This document shows positions 9,870-17,962 of a DNA stretch of 56,682 nt, piece by piece (within the stretch, counting starts at the first letter, position 1; every line of letters starts with the position of its first letter). This DNA is from Selenomonadaceae bacterium. Lineage in GTDB: Bacteria > Bacillota > Negativicutes > Selenomonadales > Selenomonadaceae. The position numbers and the translations under genes are program-made. The stretch lies in the NCBI GenBank assembly GCA_017476005.1, contig JAFVEM010000007.1:1-56682 (forward strand). Direction: 5' to 3'. The notes beneath the pieces are model-generated. The model saw nothing but the letters and a program-made list of their open reading frames with translations, did not search any database and was not told where the DNA came from.

Positions 9870-11663
9870 ATGGACAAATCATTTTATGAAAACGAAATCG
9901 CCGTGGTGCGGCAGTCGCTGGCGCGAGCTACTCGCTACAACAATCGTTTTGTCTTGGGGCGAACCGTGGTTTTTGTCCTGCTGGTTTTGTCGTTGGCGGC
10001 GGTATATGATGGTCACGGCTACCTCCTATGGGCGGCGCTGTGTCTGGGAGCGGCTTTTGTTGCGTTGGTGCGTTTTCACGAATTAGGCAAACGTCAAGCC
10101 ATGCTCCTTTCCAGTCGATTGGAGGTTTTAGAGGATTGTCTGGCGCGTTTTGGCACGGAATGGAAGGATTTCAGTCAAGACGGCAGTTTGTACCTGAAAA
10201 GAAAGCGCCCTCAAGACACGGATTTAAATATTTTTGGCGTAAGTTCCCTCTACCAATATCTTTGCCGCGCTCGTACCAAGGGCGGCAGAGATTATTTGGC
10301 CGAGTGCCTCACGCCCCAGCCGCCGCCGGTGCAGATCATCCGCCAACGCCAAAAAGCGGTGAAGGAGCTTTTGGCGCATCCTCGTTTATGTCTCGATTTG
10401 GAAGCGCTGGGGCGGCTGTTGCCCGACGGTCACGATACCGCCCCTTTGGTTCAATCCGTGGAAGAGGGGCAGGTCGCGCCCAGCCGCTTGCTGGCGGCGG
10501 TGGCGTGGCTACTGCCGCTGATTACCATTGCCGCCGTCGGTCTCGCGGCGGCAGACTTGGTAGCTTGGACGGCGGTGCTTTTCTTGCCGTTGTTGCAATT
10601 GACGCTGGCGATACTTTTTAACAGTCGCAATAATGAAATCCTGTCGCCGCTTGATCGTATGCAACAGGAATTGCGCCTTTACGGCCATATTTTCAGCCGT
10701 TTGGAGGAAGCGAGTTTTACCGGCTCCCATCTCCGCTCGCTACAAAACAATTTGCACACCGACCCACCGGCAGCTGGTTCCCTGAAGCGTCTGGCCTACC
10801 TCGCCACCTGCGCCAATATGCGGCGTAACCTGTCTTTTTTTCTCCTAGGGAATGCCCTGCTGTTGTGGGATTTTCATTGCGCCGCCTACTTTGTGCGTTG
10901 GCAATACGACACCGCCCGCCATTTAAGAACATGGCTCAATACTTGGTCAGAGGTCGAGGCGTTGCTTTCTTTGGCTACGGTGGGCGAAACTCGCGCCAGC
11001 TGTTTCCCGGAAATTTTGGAGTCTTCCACGCCGCGCATCAACGGGCAAGAGCTAACGTCCCTCCTGATTCCTGCGGCTAAGGCCGTGCCGAACGATGTAC
11101 ACCTGAGGCCGGAAACGAACATCATTACCGGCTCCAATATGTCCGGCAAAACCACTTGGCTGCGCACCATCGCTACCAACGTTATTTTAGCCTATGCCGG
11201 AGCGCCGGTGTGCGCTAAATCCCTCGCCTTGACGCGGTTCGCGCTCTTCACCTCCATGCGAGTCAACGATGATTTGGGCGAGGGGCTATCTACTTTCTAC
11301 GCGGAGCTACTGCGCATCAAAGAAATGGTGGAATATAGCCGCCAAAAAGAACCCATGCTGATTTGCATTGACGAGATTTTCAAGGGGACAAACTCCGCCG
11401 ACCGCATCATTGGCGCCAAGGAGGCAATTCTCCGGCTGACCGCTCCTTGGATAATTCTCCTCGTTACCACCCACGACTTTGAACTCTGCGAAATCACCAC
11501 CCCTGCCGGGAATCCGGTGAAAAACGGCCATTTCGAGGAATATTACCGGGACAACAAGATTTATTTTGACTTCAAGCTAAAAGAAGGCCGCTGTCATACC
11601 ACCAACGCCCAGTATTTATTGCGTATGGCGGGGATTATGGTAGATATGGAAAAACAAGTATAA
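9870..11663 (+). CDS. Membrane-anchored MutS-like ATPase
   Basis: 597 residues. The C-terminal third is a MutS ATPase domain with Walker A GSNMSGKTT (about 421-429), Walker B LICIDE (about 496-501) and the GTN signature just after it. The N-terminal mismatch-recognition and connector domains of true MutS are absent. Instead there are two hydrophobic pairs (about residues 27-68 and 205-250) likely to be membrane helices. This matches the MutS-family group of unknown function widespread in Bacillota rather than mismatch repair proper. It starts one base after the cstA stop. The operon ends at a terminator at 11685-11709. Confidence 0.85.
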   Translation: MDKSFYENEIAVVRQSLARATRYNNRFVLGRTVVFVLLVLSLAAVYDGHGYLLWAALCLGAAFVALVRFHELGKRQAMLLSSRLEVLEDCLARFGTEWKDFSQDGSLYLKRKRPQDTDLNIFGVSSLYQYLCRARTKGGRDYLAECLTPQPPPVQIIRQRQKAVKELLAHPRLCLDLEALGRLLPDGHDTAPLVQSVEEGQVAPSRLLAAVAWLLPLITIAAVGLAAADLVAWTAVLFLPLLQLTLAILFNSRNNEILSPLDRMQQELRLYGHIFSRLEEASFTGSHLRSLQNNLHTDPPAAGSLKRLAYLATCANMRRNLSFFLLGNALLLWDFHCAAYFVRWQYDTARHLRTWLNTWSEVEALLSLATVGETRASCFPEILESSTPRINGQELTSLLIPAAKAVPNDVHLRPETNIITGSNMSGKTTWLRTIATNVILAYAGAPVCAKSLALTRFALFTSMRVNDDLGEGLSTFYAELLRIKEMVEYSRQKEPMLICIDEIFKGTNSADRIIGAKEAILRLTAPWIILLVTTHDFELCEITTPAGNPVKNGHFEEYYRDNKIYFDFKLKEGRCHTTNAQYLLRMAGIMVDMEKQV

Positions 11664-11684
11664 TTTCTTAGCGCGTTCATGCCC

Positions 11685-11709
11685 AGCCGCCCTTGTGGCG
11701 GCTTTTTTA
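11685..11709 (+). terminator. Rho-independent terminator after MutS-like gene
   Basis: Seven-base stem AGCCGCC / GGCGGCT (11685-11691 and 11697-11703) with a five-base loop, followed by a run of seven T residues. It ends the yebC-to-MutS transcription block. Confidence 0.85.
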
Positions 11710-11751
11710 TCTCTAAATATTTTTCGCCACCTCGGAAATTCACAACTAAAT

Positions 11752-11780
11752 TTGCCAAAGACGCAGAACTAGGTTATAAT
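11752..11780 (+). promoter_or_regulatory. Sigma-A promoter for DUF2232-gdpP
   Basis: TTGCCA at 11752-11757 and a perfect TATAAT at 11775-11780, separated by 17 bases. It lies just after the preceding terminator and 36 bases before the chosen start of the DUF2232 gene. Confidence 0.75.
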
Positions 11781-11815
11781 ACCCCCCATGGTCTTTGGAA
11801 AGGATTGAATCAACA

Positions 11816-12784
11816 GTGAGTTATAACGGCTATAGCAAGGGAGGACTCACGCCACTTACCGAAGGGGCAATGCTGGCGGCCATTACGACCATCTTGGGGG
11901 TAATGGCCGTTTATTTACCCATTATTGGGATAGTGGCGGCTTTTTTTTGGATGATTCCCATAGTGGTACTTTGCGTGAGGCACGGGATGCGCTATGCCTT
12001 GCTGGCGCTAACGGTGGTGGGGGTGATGCTGTCACTTTTTGTTACCCCGATAATGTCGCTGAAGATGATGGCCTCCTACGGTTTCTTGGCACTGGCCTTG
12101 GGCTTTGGGTTTAGACGCGGTTGGCCGGCGGTCAAGCTCTTTACGGCTACGGTCTTAGGCTCTCTCGTGGGAAAAATTCTGCTCTTTGGGATGCTTATCT
12201 TAATGCAAGTAAATCCCATGGAAATTCAACTGGAGGGCTTCACCGAGGCTTTTGACAGTACCTTCAAGCTCTATGAAGAGATGGGCATGGATGAGGCTTC
12301 TTTGGAGGAGGCTCGCGCCAGTATCGACGAATCCATGAAACTGGTGGGACTCCTTACCCCCTGCATTTTCTTCTTGGTGGCTTTCCTCGATGGGGCAGTT
12401 ACCTATTGGGCAGGCGGTAAAGTTTTGGGTCGCTTGGGCGTTCAAAGTCCTACGTTCCCTCCCTTTAAGGAATGGCGCCTTCCGGCGGTGTGTCCCTACC
12501 TCTTGGGCTTTGCCTTGATAGGAATGTATTGGGGGAGCGTCCACGAAATCCCTAGGCTCTATGAAATTTCCTTAAATATCAATGTGCTGGCCATGATGGC
12601 CGGGATTGTGCAAGGGATGTCGCTGGTATTTTACGCCGCCGACCGCTTCCAATTATCGCGAATGTGGCGTACTTTCATCATTATTTTCATTTTGCTCAAC
12701 GGTTTTTTTGCCCAAATGCTGGCTTTTACGGGGCTGTTGGACATGATTTTCGATTATCGCCGTCGCTTCGGCGGCGGACGCTGA
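11816..12784 (+). CDS. DUF2232 (YybS-like) membrane protein
   Basis: 322 residues with about eight membrane helices, no charged domain of note, and the family-typical opening TPLTEGAMLAAI. This is the YybS family, found immediately upstream of gdpP in many Bacillota; its function is unknown. I chose GTG 11816 because an AAAGGA site (11799-11804) precedes it and because the alternative TTG at 11795 lies only about eight bases after the predicted transcription start. It is followed after 15 bases by gdpP. Confidence 0.85.
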   Translation: MSYNGYSKGGLTPLTEGAMLAAITTILGVMAVYLPIIGIVAAFFWMIPIVVLCVRHGMRYALLALTVVGVMLSLFVTPIMSLKMMASYGFLALALGFGFRRGWPAVKLFTATVLGSLVGKILLFGMLILMQVNPMEIQLEGFTEAFDSTFKLYEEMGMDEASLEEARASIDESMKLVGLLTPCIFFLVAFLDGAVTYWAGGKVLGRLGVQSPTFPPFKEWRLPAVCPYLLGFALIGMYWGSVHEIPRLYEISLNINVLAMMAGIVQGMSLVFYAADRFQLSRMWRTFIIIFILLNGFFAQMLAFTGLLDMIFDYRRRFGGGR

Positions 12785-12799
12785 AATGAGGTGAAGACA

Positions 12800-14797
12800 A
12801 TGCCTCGCAATCTGTCGGCATGGGTAGATTTAATGATTCATCTGGTCATAATGCTGGTGATTATCGGCGTGTTGTATCAATACAATCAATCCATCGCCGG
12901 AGCCGCCTTTGTATTGTGGCTTTGCTTGGTATTTTTTGCGTGGGAACGCACCACCGATCGCAATCGGCGCTTTGAACGTTACTGCCGCAACGTGGTCAGC
13001 AACATCAGCGAAATGATGGATTACGCTATCGAAAGGCTTCCCCAAGCGATTTTAATCGTCAGCGAAGAGGGGCGTATTCAATGGTGCAACGACCGCCTAG
13101 TGGAATATGTGGGAGTAAAACCGGAACAGAACACCGACATCAAGGATATTTGGCCCAGCGTCATTATCTCCCCCGTCTGGAATACGGAGGGCGAGTACGT
13201 TTTTGCCCACGAGGACAAGTACTATAAGGTGCGGCACGTCCCCATTAAACTGGCGGTACATCAGCCCCAGCTGATGGCGCTCTATGTGCAGGATATATCC
13301 GCCCTAGAGCATCTGCGACATGAATATCTTATGAGTCGCACGGTGATTATTTATGTGCAGATTGATAACTATGATGAAGTGGTGCAACGCCTGAGCGAAA
13401 CGGAACGAACTACGCTCTTACTCGCCGTGAATCAGCAAATAGACGAATGGATGCGTTCCCTGCAAGGTTTTATGCGGCGGGTGGCCAAAGATTTGTTCGT
13501 GGTTATTTTGGCGCGAGAGGCTTTGGACAAGGCCATTGCCGAACGTTTTGACATCTTGGACAAGGTACGCCAAATACAGAACAGCAACCGTCTCCCCGTA
13601 ACGCTTTCCATGGGAGTAGCGGTGGCCGATACGCAGACTATGGACGAACTGGGGATGCAAGCCCAAGCCGGTTTAGATCTCGCCTTGGGCAGAGGCGGCG
13701 ACCAAGTGGCGGTGCAACTCAACGGCAAGACGCAATTTTTCGGCGGCCGCGCCAAAGCAGTAGAAAAACACACCCGGGTGAAAGCTAGGGTGGTGGCGCA
13801 CGCCGTCCGGGAAATCATCGAAGGCGCCGAAGAAATTTACATCATGGGACACCACAACGAGGATTTCGATTGCTTCGGCGCCGCCATGGGTGTGGCCAAA
13901 ATGGCGCGGCAACTCAATAAGCCTTATCACATTGTACTCAGCAATATGAACGAAGGCATAGATAAATTTGCCGATTTGCTCCTCGGGAAAGAGGAATATG
14001 AAGGGGTATTCATCAGAGCCGAGGATTTATCTACCATCACTTCCATCAATGCGGTGCTTTTTGTGGTGGATGTGCATATTCCCCATCTGGTGGCGGCGCC
14101 GATTTTGTTGGAGCGCCTACATCAGGTAGTGGTCATCGATCATCATCGACGCAGCGAAAGTTTCATCAAGAATACCTTACTGGTCTATATCGAGCCGGCT
14201 TCCAGCTCCACCAGCGAACTCGTGACGGAACTACTTATGTATTTCAGCGATGATTTGGTACTTTCGCGGCTGGATTCCACGGCGCTTTACGCCGGTATCG
14301 TGGTGGACACCAAGAATTTTGCCGTGCAGACGGGAGTGAGAACCTTCGAGGCGGCGGCTTATCTCAGAAGGAGCGGCGCCGACCCGGTGATGGTACGTCA
14401 ACTCTTCCGCACGGATTATGACACAATGGTGGCCTTGGCCAAGGCCAAAGCCTCTTCGGAATATTTCAAGGGAGGACTCATCGTTGCCGCCTTGGCCGAG
14501 GTCAAACCCAACGGGCAGATTATCGCGGCGCAGGTGGCCGATTCCCTCCTTCGTATAGAAAATGTGCGCATGAGCATCGTCTGTTTCCAGTTAAGCGCCG
14601 ATGTGGTAGGCATCAGCGCGCGTTCCACCGGGGACTTAAACGTGCAGGTCATCATGGAGGCCTTCGGCGGCGGCGGACATCAGAACGTGGCCGGAGCACA
14701 GATTAAGAAGGGTAATTTGGCCGAAATCAAGATGAAAGCCATAACACTAGCCAAAAACTATATAGAGGAGTCGGATAAAAATGAAAGTGATAGTTAG
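12800..14797 (+). CDS. gdpP: Cyclic-di-AMP phosphodiesterase GdpP
   Basis: 665 residues. Order of parts: two N-terminal membrane helices (about 10-55), a PAS-like domain, a degenerate GGDEF domain, then DHH and DHHA1 domains that hydrolyse cyclic-di-AMP. Metal ligands are visible in HHNEDFD (about 350) and VIDHHR (about 445), and the DHHA1 glycine motif GGGGH is near 622. The GGDEF catalytic motif is not conserved, as in known GdpP. ATG 12800 is used because GAGGTGA (12787-12793) fits it. Its 3' end overlaps a second start codon with its own ribosome site (see the rplI remnant). Confidence 0.93.
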   Translation: MPRNLSAWVDLMIHLVIMLVIIGVLYQYNQSIAGAAFVLWLCLVFFAWERTTDRNRRFERYCRNVVSNISEMMDYAIERLPQAILIVSEEGRIQWCNDRLVEYVGVKPEQNTDIKDIWPSVIISPVWNTEGEYVFAHEDKYYKVRHVPIKLAVHQPQLMALYVQDISALEHLRHEYLMSRTVIIYVQIDNYDEVVQRLSETERTTLLLAVNQQIDEWMRSLQGFMRRVAKDLFVVILAREALDKAIAERFDILDKVRQIQNSNRLPVTLSMGVAVADTQTMDELGMQAQAGLDLALGRGGDQVAVQLNGKTQFFGGRAKAVEKHTRVKARVVAHAVREIIEGAEEIYIMGHHNEDFDCFGAAMGVAKMARQLNKPYHIVLSNMNEGIDKFADLLLGKEEYEGVFIRAEDLSTITSINAVLFVVDVHIPHLVAAPILLERLHQVVVIDHHRRSESFIKNTLLVYIEPASSSTSELVTELLMYFSDDLVLSRLDSTALYAGIVVDTKNFAVQTGVRTFEAAAYLRRSGADPVMVRQLFRTDYDTMVALAKAKASSEYFKGGLIVAALAEVKPNGQIIAAQVADSLLRIENVRMSIVCFQLSADVVGISARSTGDLNVQVIMEAFGGGGHQNVAGAQIKKGNLAEIKMKAITLAKNYIEESDKNESDS

Positions 14798-14825
14798 TTA
14801 CTCGTTTGACCGTAACCGAGCCTAA
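14781..14825 (+). pseudogene. rplI: Probable fossil start of ribosomal protein L9 gene
   Basis: Inside the end of gdpP an AGAGGAG ribosome site (14764-14770) is followed, ten bases later, by an ATG and the codons for MKVIV. L9 proteins usually begin MKVI, and rplI usually follows gdpP in Bacillota with just this overlap. After about five codons the match ends, and the frame stops at 14825 after 14 codons. I infer that gene order was broken exactly here. The short match alone is weak; the position and ribosome site give it weight. Confidence 0.45.
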
Positions 14826-14909
14826 TTTTGGGACATGAACAGAGGGGCTGTCGCACCCCCCGTCCGTCTACTACGCTATTTCAATGGGGGTTCTCCTGTG
14901 TAGTGTAAA

Positions 14910-14946
14910 CCCCCGGCTCAAATTTACCGAGCCGGGGGCATTTTTA
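14910..14946 (+). terminator. Rho-independent terminator
   Basis: Ten-base perfect stem CCCCCGGCTC / GAGCCGGGGG (14910-14919 and 14929-14938), followed after CA by TTTTT. It terminates plus-strand transcription from gdpP. Confidence 0.85.
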
Positions 14947-14948
14947 TA

Positions 14949-15131
14949 TCAAAAGTTCCAATGTATTTCCAATTCGCCCTTAGTGGGCATGACAACGATT
15001 TTTCTAATTAGTCTTTGCACAATAGTACGCTTGGCCTCCATATTGTCCGATTCAAGGACGGCAATGAACTTCTTTAGTGTTGATAATAAGGCTTCGTCCT
15101 CCTCCAGTCGCTCGTCCTCCGGCATGACCAA
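14949..15131 (-). pseudogene. Possible C-terminal remnant of a large serine recombinase
   Basis: A 60-codon minus-strand frame ends KRTIVQRLIRKIVV then GELEIHWNF. This resembles the extreme C-terminus of large serine recombinases, where a coiled segment is followed by a short 'RLI..IVV..GE(L/V)..HW.F' strand pair. Nothing of the catalytic domain is present and an in-frame stop lies a few codons upstream (15144-15146), so it is a fragment. Recognition is by pattern only. It sits in the 573-base gap between gdpP and the glutamate synthase operon, next to the dispersed repeat at 15163-15362. Confidence 0.4.
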
Positions 15132-15162
15132 GCTGTCTAGGGTTCAAGATACAGTCAGGCAA

Positions 15163-15362
15163 AGAGGATAGGCATTTATTTACTGCGGCGATAGCGGCGT
15201 AAGGAGCAACTGAATAAATATATTTTTGCGGCAATTTAGCCGCTTTATTTAGTGTACTCCTTTTTAAGTAGCGGAGTGGATTGCCGGTTCAGAATATTAT
15301 CTAAACGATGAAAGTGGCTGTCACACGAAGAATTTTTTCCTTCGTGCAACAGCCACTATTTT
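15163..15362 (-). repeat. Dispersed ~200 bp intergenic repeat, copy A
   Basis: The segment is nearly identical, in inverted orientation, to 56486-56682 at the other end of the window. Best-conserved parts are the ~100 bases at 15163-15262 (GGATAGGCATTTATTTACTG onward, only a few differences) and a long hairpin at about 15311-15359. Read on the minus strand, copy A begins eight bases after the stop of the glutamate synthase gene at 15370 and starts with the hairpin, the same arrangement as copy B after the EF-G gene. The hairpin probably serves as transcript end, although its T tract is poor. Confidence 0.85.
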
Positions 15363-15369
15363 TATTGCT

Positions 15370-17700
15370 TTACGCCCCGGTACTGTACATCTCGATTTTT
15401 TCGGGATTGTCGCTTAAATTCCACACGCCGCAGGGACACACGCCGGCGCAGATGCCGCAACCGATGCAACGATTCTCGTCGGAAAGGTATTCCCAAGAGC
15501 CGTCAGGTTTTTCGAGCCGCGTAATGGCCTTCTCCGGGCAGGATTCCAAGCACATTTTACAATCGCGACAGGTGCCGCAACTGACGCAACGAGCGTGGTC
15601 ATCTACCGGGTCGCCTAATTCGCAGTGATGGCACTTGTCAAAATAGGCTTTGGAAAGACGCTCGGCGGCTATTTTTTCTTTTTGAGGGAAGGGCAGGAAA
15701 TCTTCGTCGCGCACATAGCGATTGACATACCAAGCAGTCCTGCGGCCGTCCCCGATAGCGTCGGTGAGGCGACCTGGTTTTATCACGTCCCCCACCGCAA
15801 AGACTCCCGGCAAAATGCTCTTGTCCTTTTGCGGCACGAGCCAACTGCCCCGGAATTTTTCTATCCCTTCATCTTCCGGCAAAAATTCCAGTTCCGGCTC
15901 CTCGCCGATGGAAACGATGACTTGATCCGCCGGAATAAAGCGGCCGTCGCTAGAGTAAATCCCCTCGGCGGTTATCTTTTGGGTGAAGAAGGGCCAAACA
16001 ATTTTGCCCCCCAAGTCCTCGATGTATTTTATCTCCTTGGGAAAGGCCGCCGGTTTTTGCACATCTACGGCGATGACGGACTCGGCACCCATTTCGTAAG
16101 CGCCGCGACAGGTGTCCATGCCGCTGTTGCCCGCGCCGATGACCACTACTTTTTTGCCAGTGGGCGGCCTCTCGCCGCGATTGATGGCCTTCAAGTATTC
16201 CAGTCCCATGGTGAGCAGTTCTTTGCCCTCCCAAGGAAAGAAGCGCGATTTGGTGCCGCCGGTGGCCACGACAACGGCCTTGTTTTCCCTACGCAAGGCG
16301 GCAAATTTTTCCTTATCTACTCGGCACCCGGTCACAAATTTTACGCCCATACTCTCGATGCGCTTTAATTCCGCCGTCAAAAGTTCGTGGGGGAGTCTGC
16401 CGCGCGGAATGACCTGCTCCAGTTTGCCGCCGATATGCTCCGCTTCGTCATAAACGGTAACAGCGTGTCCCTGCCTAGCCAGTTGCCAAGCCGCCGACAA
16501 ACCGCCTACCCCACCTCCAATCACGGCGATTTTTGCTCCCGTTTTTTCCTTAGGCGGCTCTGCCGGGAGGAAGGCGCTCTTATAGCCTAGGCCGCCTATC
16601 TGAATCGCTTCGTCGATGGTGCCGCGCGTACAGCCGTCCATGCAGGGATTGGGGCAAACGGAGCCGCACACGGAACCGGGGAAGGGGGTGTATTCCAGTT
16701 CTAACTTAAAAGCCTCCTCCTCCCGTCCCAAGCGAATTAAATCGTAACGTCGTTGAGTGGGAATCCCCGTGGGGCAGTGAAATTCGCAGGGAGCGGCGTA
16801 TTTGCCGTTTTCCCAAGTGGGAACGCGCAGCCGATACAGCCCGGTGACCACGGTATTATGTACCGCAAAATCATCCTTGGCCACGTCGGCAAAAATGCCG
16901 CCCTTCACCCACTCGCTACGGCGAAAACCGCTTAAATCCGGCGCCGTCTTCGCTTGCTTTTCCTCGAAGGTCAGGGGGCGCAATTTACGCCATTCCTCCC
17001 AGTGGGAAAGTTCCTCGGTGAGTTCCTCGCGGCCAATCTTCGCCAAAAATTCCCCCATACCGCCGGACAAAAAGTCAATATCATCGGACTCCAAAGGCAA
17101 GCAACGAATATCTTGAGGGTAGGTGGAGATAGCCCCCCTTACATAGACAAGGCCGCCCACCATGCCCACGCAAGCCCTCTCACCAAGCACGGAAGCAAAT
17201 TCCGCCGCGTCGTAGCCGCAGACCACGGCGCGACCTCCCCCCATAAATTCAAAGGAGAAGGAACCCACATTTTTCAGCACCCACAGCTCCGGCTCTTCAT
17301 ACAGGGGGTCGTGTTTCATCAGGGAACCGGTACGCGTACCGGCGCGCCCTCCAATGAAAATTTTGCCCCCCGAAGAACAATGCCCCGCCGTATCCCCGGC
17401 GTCGCCTTTGACCGTGATGATTCCCCCGGCGTTAAGCCAACCAACGTCCGCCGAAGTCGATTCATCTACCACAATCTCCGTTCCCGGCAAACACATGGAA
17501 CCGACCCTTTGCCCGGCGTTGGTCACATGAAAATGCAAGGTTTTTCCCTCAGGGTGCCACAGAGGGCCGCCTATATCGTGCTGTCCGCTGGCGGCAATCT
17601 CAAAATCCGTCTCGCCGCCCCGTACCGCCTTTTCTATGGCGAGCAACAAGTCCTGCGTTGACATACGCTCATGCCCACGCATGGTATCTATTTTTAGCAT
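15370..17700 (-). CDS. Glutamate synthase GXGXG domain fused to NADPH-dependent GltD-like reductase and ferredoxin
   Basis: 776 residues in three parts. Residues about 1-245 are the beta-helical GXGXG domain of the GltB large subunit (GGIITVKGDAGD, GGKIFIGGRAG). Residues about 300-680 are a GltD-type flavoprotein with an N-terminal Fe-S region, an FAD site GGGVGGLSAAW and an NAD(P)H site GAGNSGMD. The last 90 residues carry two 4Fe-4S clusters (CVSCGTCRDCKMCLESCP and CIGCGICAGVCP). It supplies electrons to the FMN synthase subunit encoded upstream. Start ATG 17700 has a GGAGGG site lying inside a small hairpin. This is the last gene of the operon, separated from its partner by a 262-base structured gap. 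Confidence 0.9.
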   Translation of the reverse strand: MLKIDTMRGHERMSTQDLLLAIEKAVRGGETDFEIAASGQHDIGGPLWHPEGKTLHFHVTNAGQRVGSMCLPGTEIVVDESTSADVGWLNAGGIITVKGDAGDTAGHCSSGGKIFIGGRAGTRTGSLMKHDPLYEEPELWVLKNVGSFSFEFMGGGRAVVCGYDAAEFASVLGERACVGMVGGLVYVRGAISTYPQDIRCLPLESDDIDFLSGGMGEFLAKIGREELTEELSHWEEWRKLRPLTFEEKQAKTAPDLSGFRRSEWVKGGIFADVAKDDFAVHNTVVTGLYRLRVPTWENGKYAAPCEFHCPTGIPTQRRYDLIRLGREEEAFKLELEYTPFPGSVCGSVCPNPCMDGCTRGTIDEAIQIGGLGYKSAFLPAEPPKEKTGAKIAVIGGGVGGLSAAWQLARQGHAVTVYDEAEHIGGKLEQVIPRGRLPHELLTAELKRIESMGVKFVTGCRVDKEKFAALRRENKAVVVATGGTKSRFFPWEGKELLTMGLEYLKAINRGERPPTGKKVVVIGAGNSGMDTCRGAYEMGAESVIAVDVQKPAAFPKEIKYIEDLGGKIVWPFFTQKITAEGIYSSDGRFIPADQVIVSIGEEPELEFLPEDEGIEKFRGSWLVPQKDKSILPGVFAVGDVIKPGRLTDAIGDGRRTAWYVNRYVRDEDFLPFPQKEKIAAERLSKAYFDKCHHCELGDPVDDHARCVSCGTCRDCKMCLESCPEKAITRLEKPDGSWEYLSDENRCIGCGICAGVCPCGVWNLSDNPEKIEMYSTGA

Positions 17701-17709
17701 TTATTTTTC

Positions 17710-17722
17710 CCTCCTTCGGAGG
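17710..17722 (-). promoter_or_regulatory. Small hairpin covering the ribosome site of the GltD-like gene
   Basis: On the minus strand the sequence CCTCC GAA GGAGG forms a five-pair stem with a three-base loop whose right arm is the ribosome binding site, ten bases before ATG 17700. Such masking could reduce initiation unless the stem is opened. A plus-strand reading ends in a T run, so bidirectional function is possible. Confidence 0.45.
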
Positions 17723-17750
17723 ATTTTTTTCTTTCTTTTTTTATTTTTTC

Positions 17751-17807
17751 TTGGGGGATAAGCGACCTCTAGGGGAATAAATTCCCCAGAGTCTGCTTAT
17801 CCCCCAA
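17751..17807. repeat. 57-bp long inverted repeat in glutamate synthase operon leader
   Basis: TTGGGGGATAAGC at 17751-17763 is the exact reverse complement of 17795-17807. The interior (TCTGGGGAAT / ATTCCCCTAGA on the minus strand) continues the pairing with few mismatches, giving a ~26-bp arm. On the minus strand it is followed by A-rich sequence, so it is not an ordinary terminator for the operon. Its core GGGGAATTTATTCCCC resembles the palindrome at 28703-28720, which suggests it belongs to the same palindromic repeat family. Confidence 0.7.
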
Positions 17808-17894
17808 ACCCCCTCAATAAAAATTAGTGGGACGAAAAGATGTTAGTGAAGTGAAAAAATGTGTGAGGGAGTGAAACTCAAAAAAATATTCGAC

Positions 17895-17960
17895 CGGGAG
17901 TCCAGAGGGCTGTGCCCTCTGGTAGGAGGTGTCGGAGGGCAAAGCCCTCTGACCTCCCGT
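17895..17960. repeat. Palindromic GC-rich repeat, copy 1
   Basis: Two adjacent palindromes, CCAGAGGGCTGTGCCCTCTGG and GGAGGGCAAAGCCCTCTG, with the 'GGACTCC' connector on the minus strand. The same modules occur at 28530-28606 and 45831-45906. It sits just after the stop of the glutamate synthase FMN subunit at 17963 (minus strand). Confidence 0.75.
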
Positions 17961-17962
17961 CA

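Noticed and set aside
9870..11663. MutS mismatch repair protein
   Set aside because: It lacks the mismatch-binding and connector domains and has membrane helices; only the ATPase domain is shared.
15052..15234. A 60-codon minus-strand gene spanning the repeat edge
   Set aside because: The equivalent frame in the second repeat copy contains a stop codon, so it is not conserved as protein.
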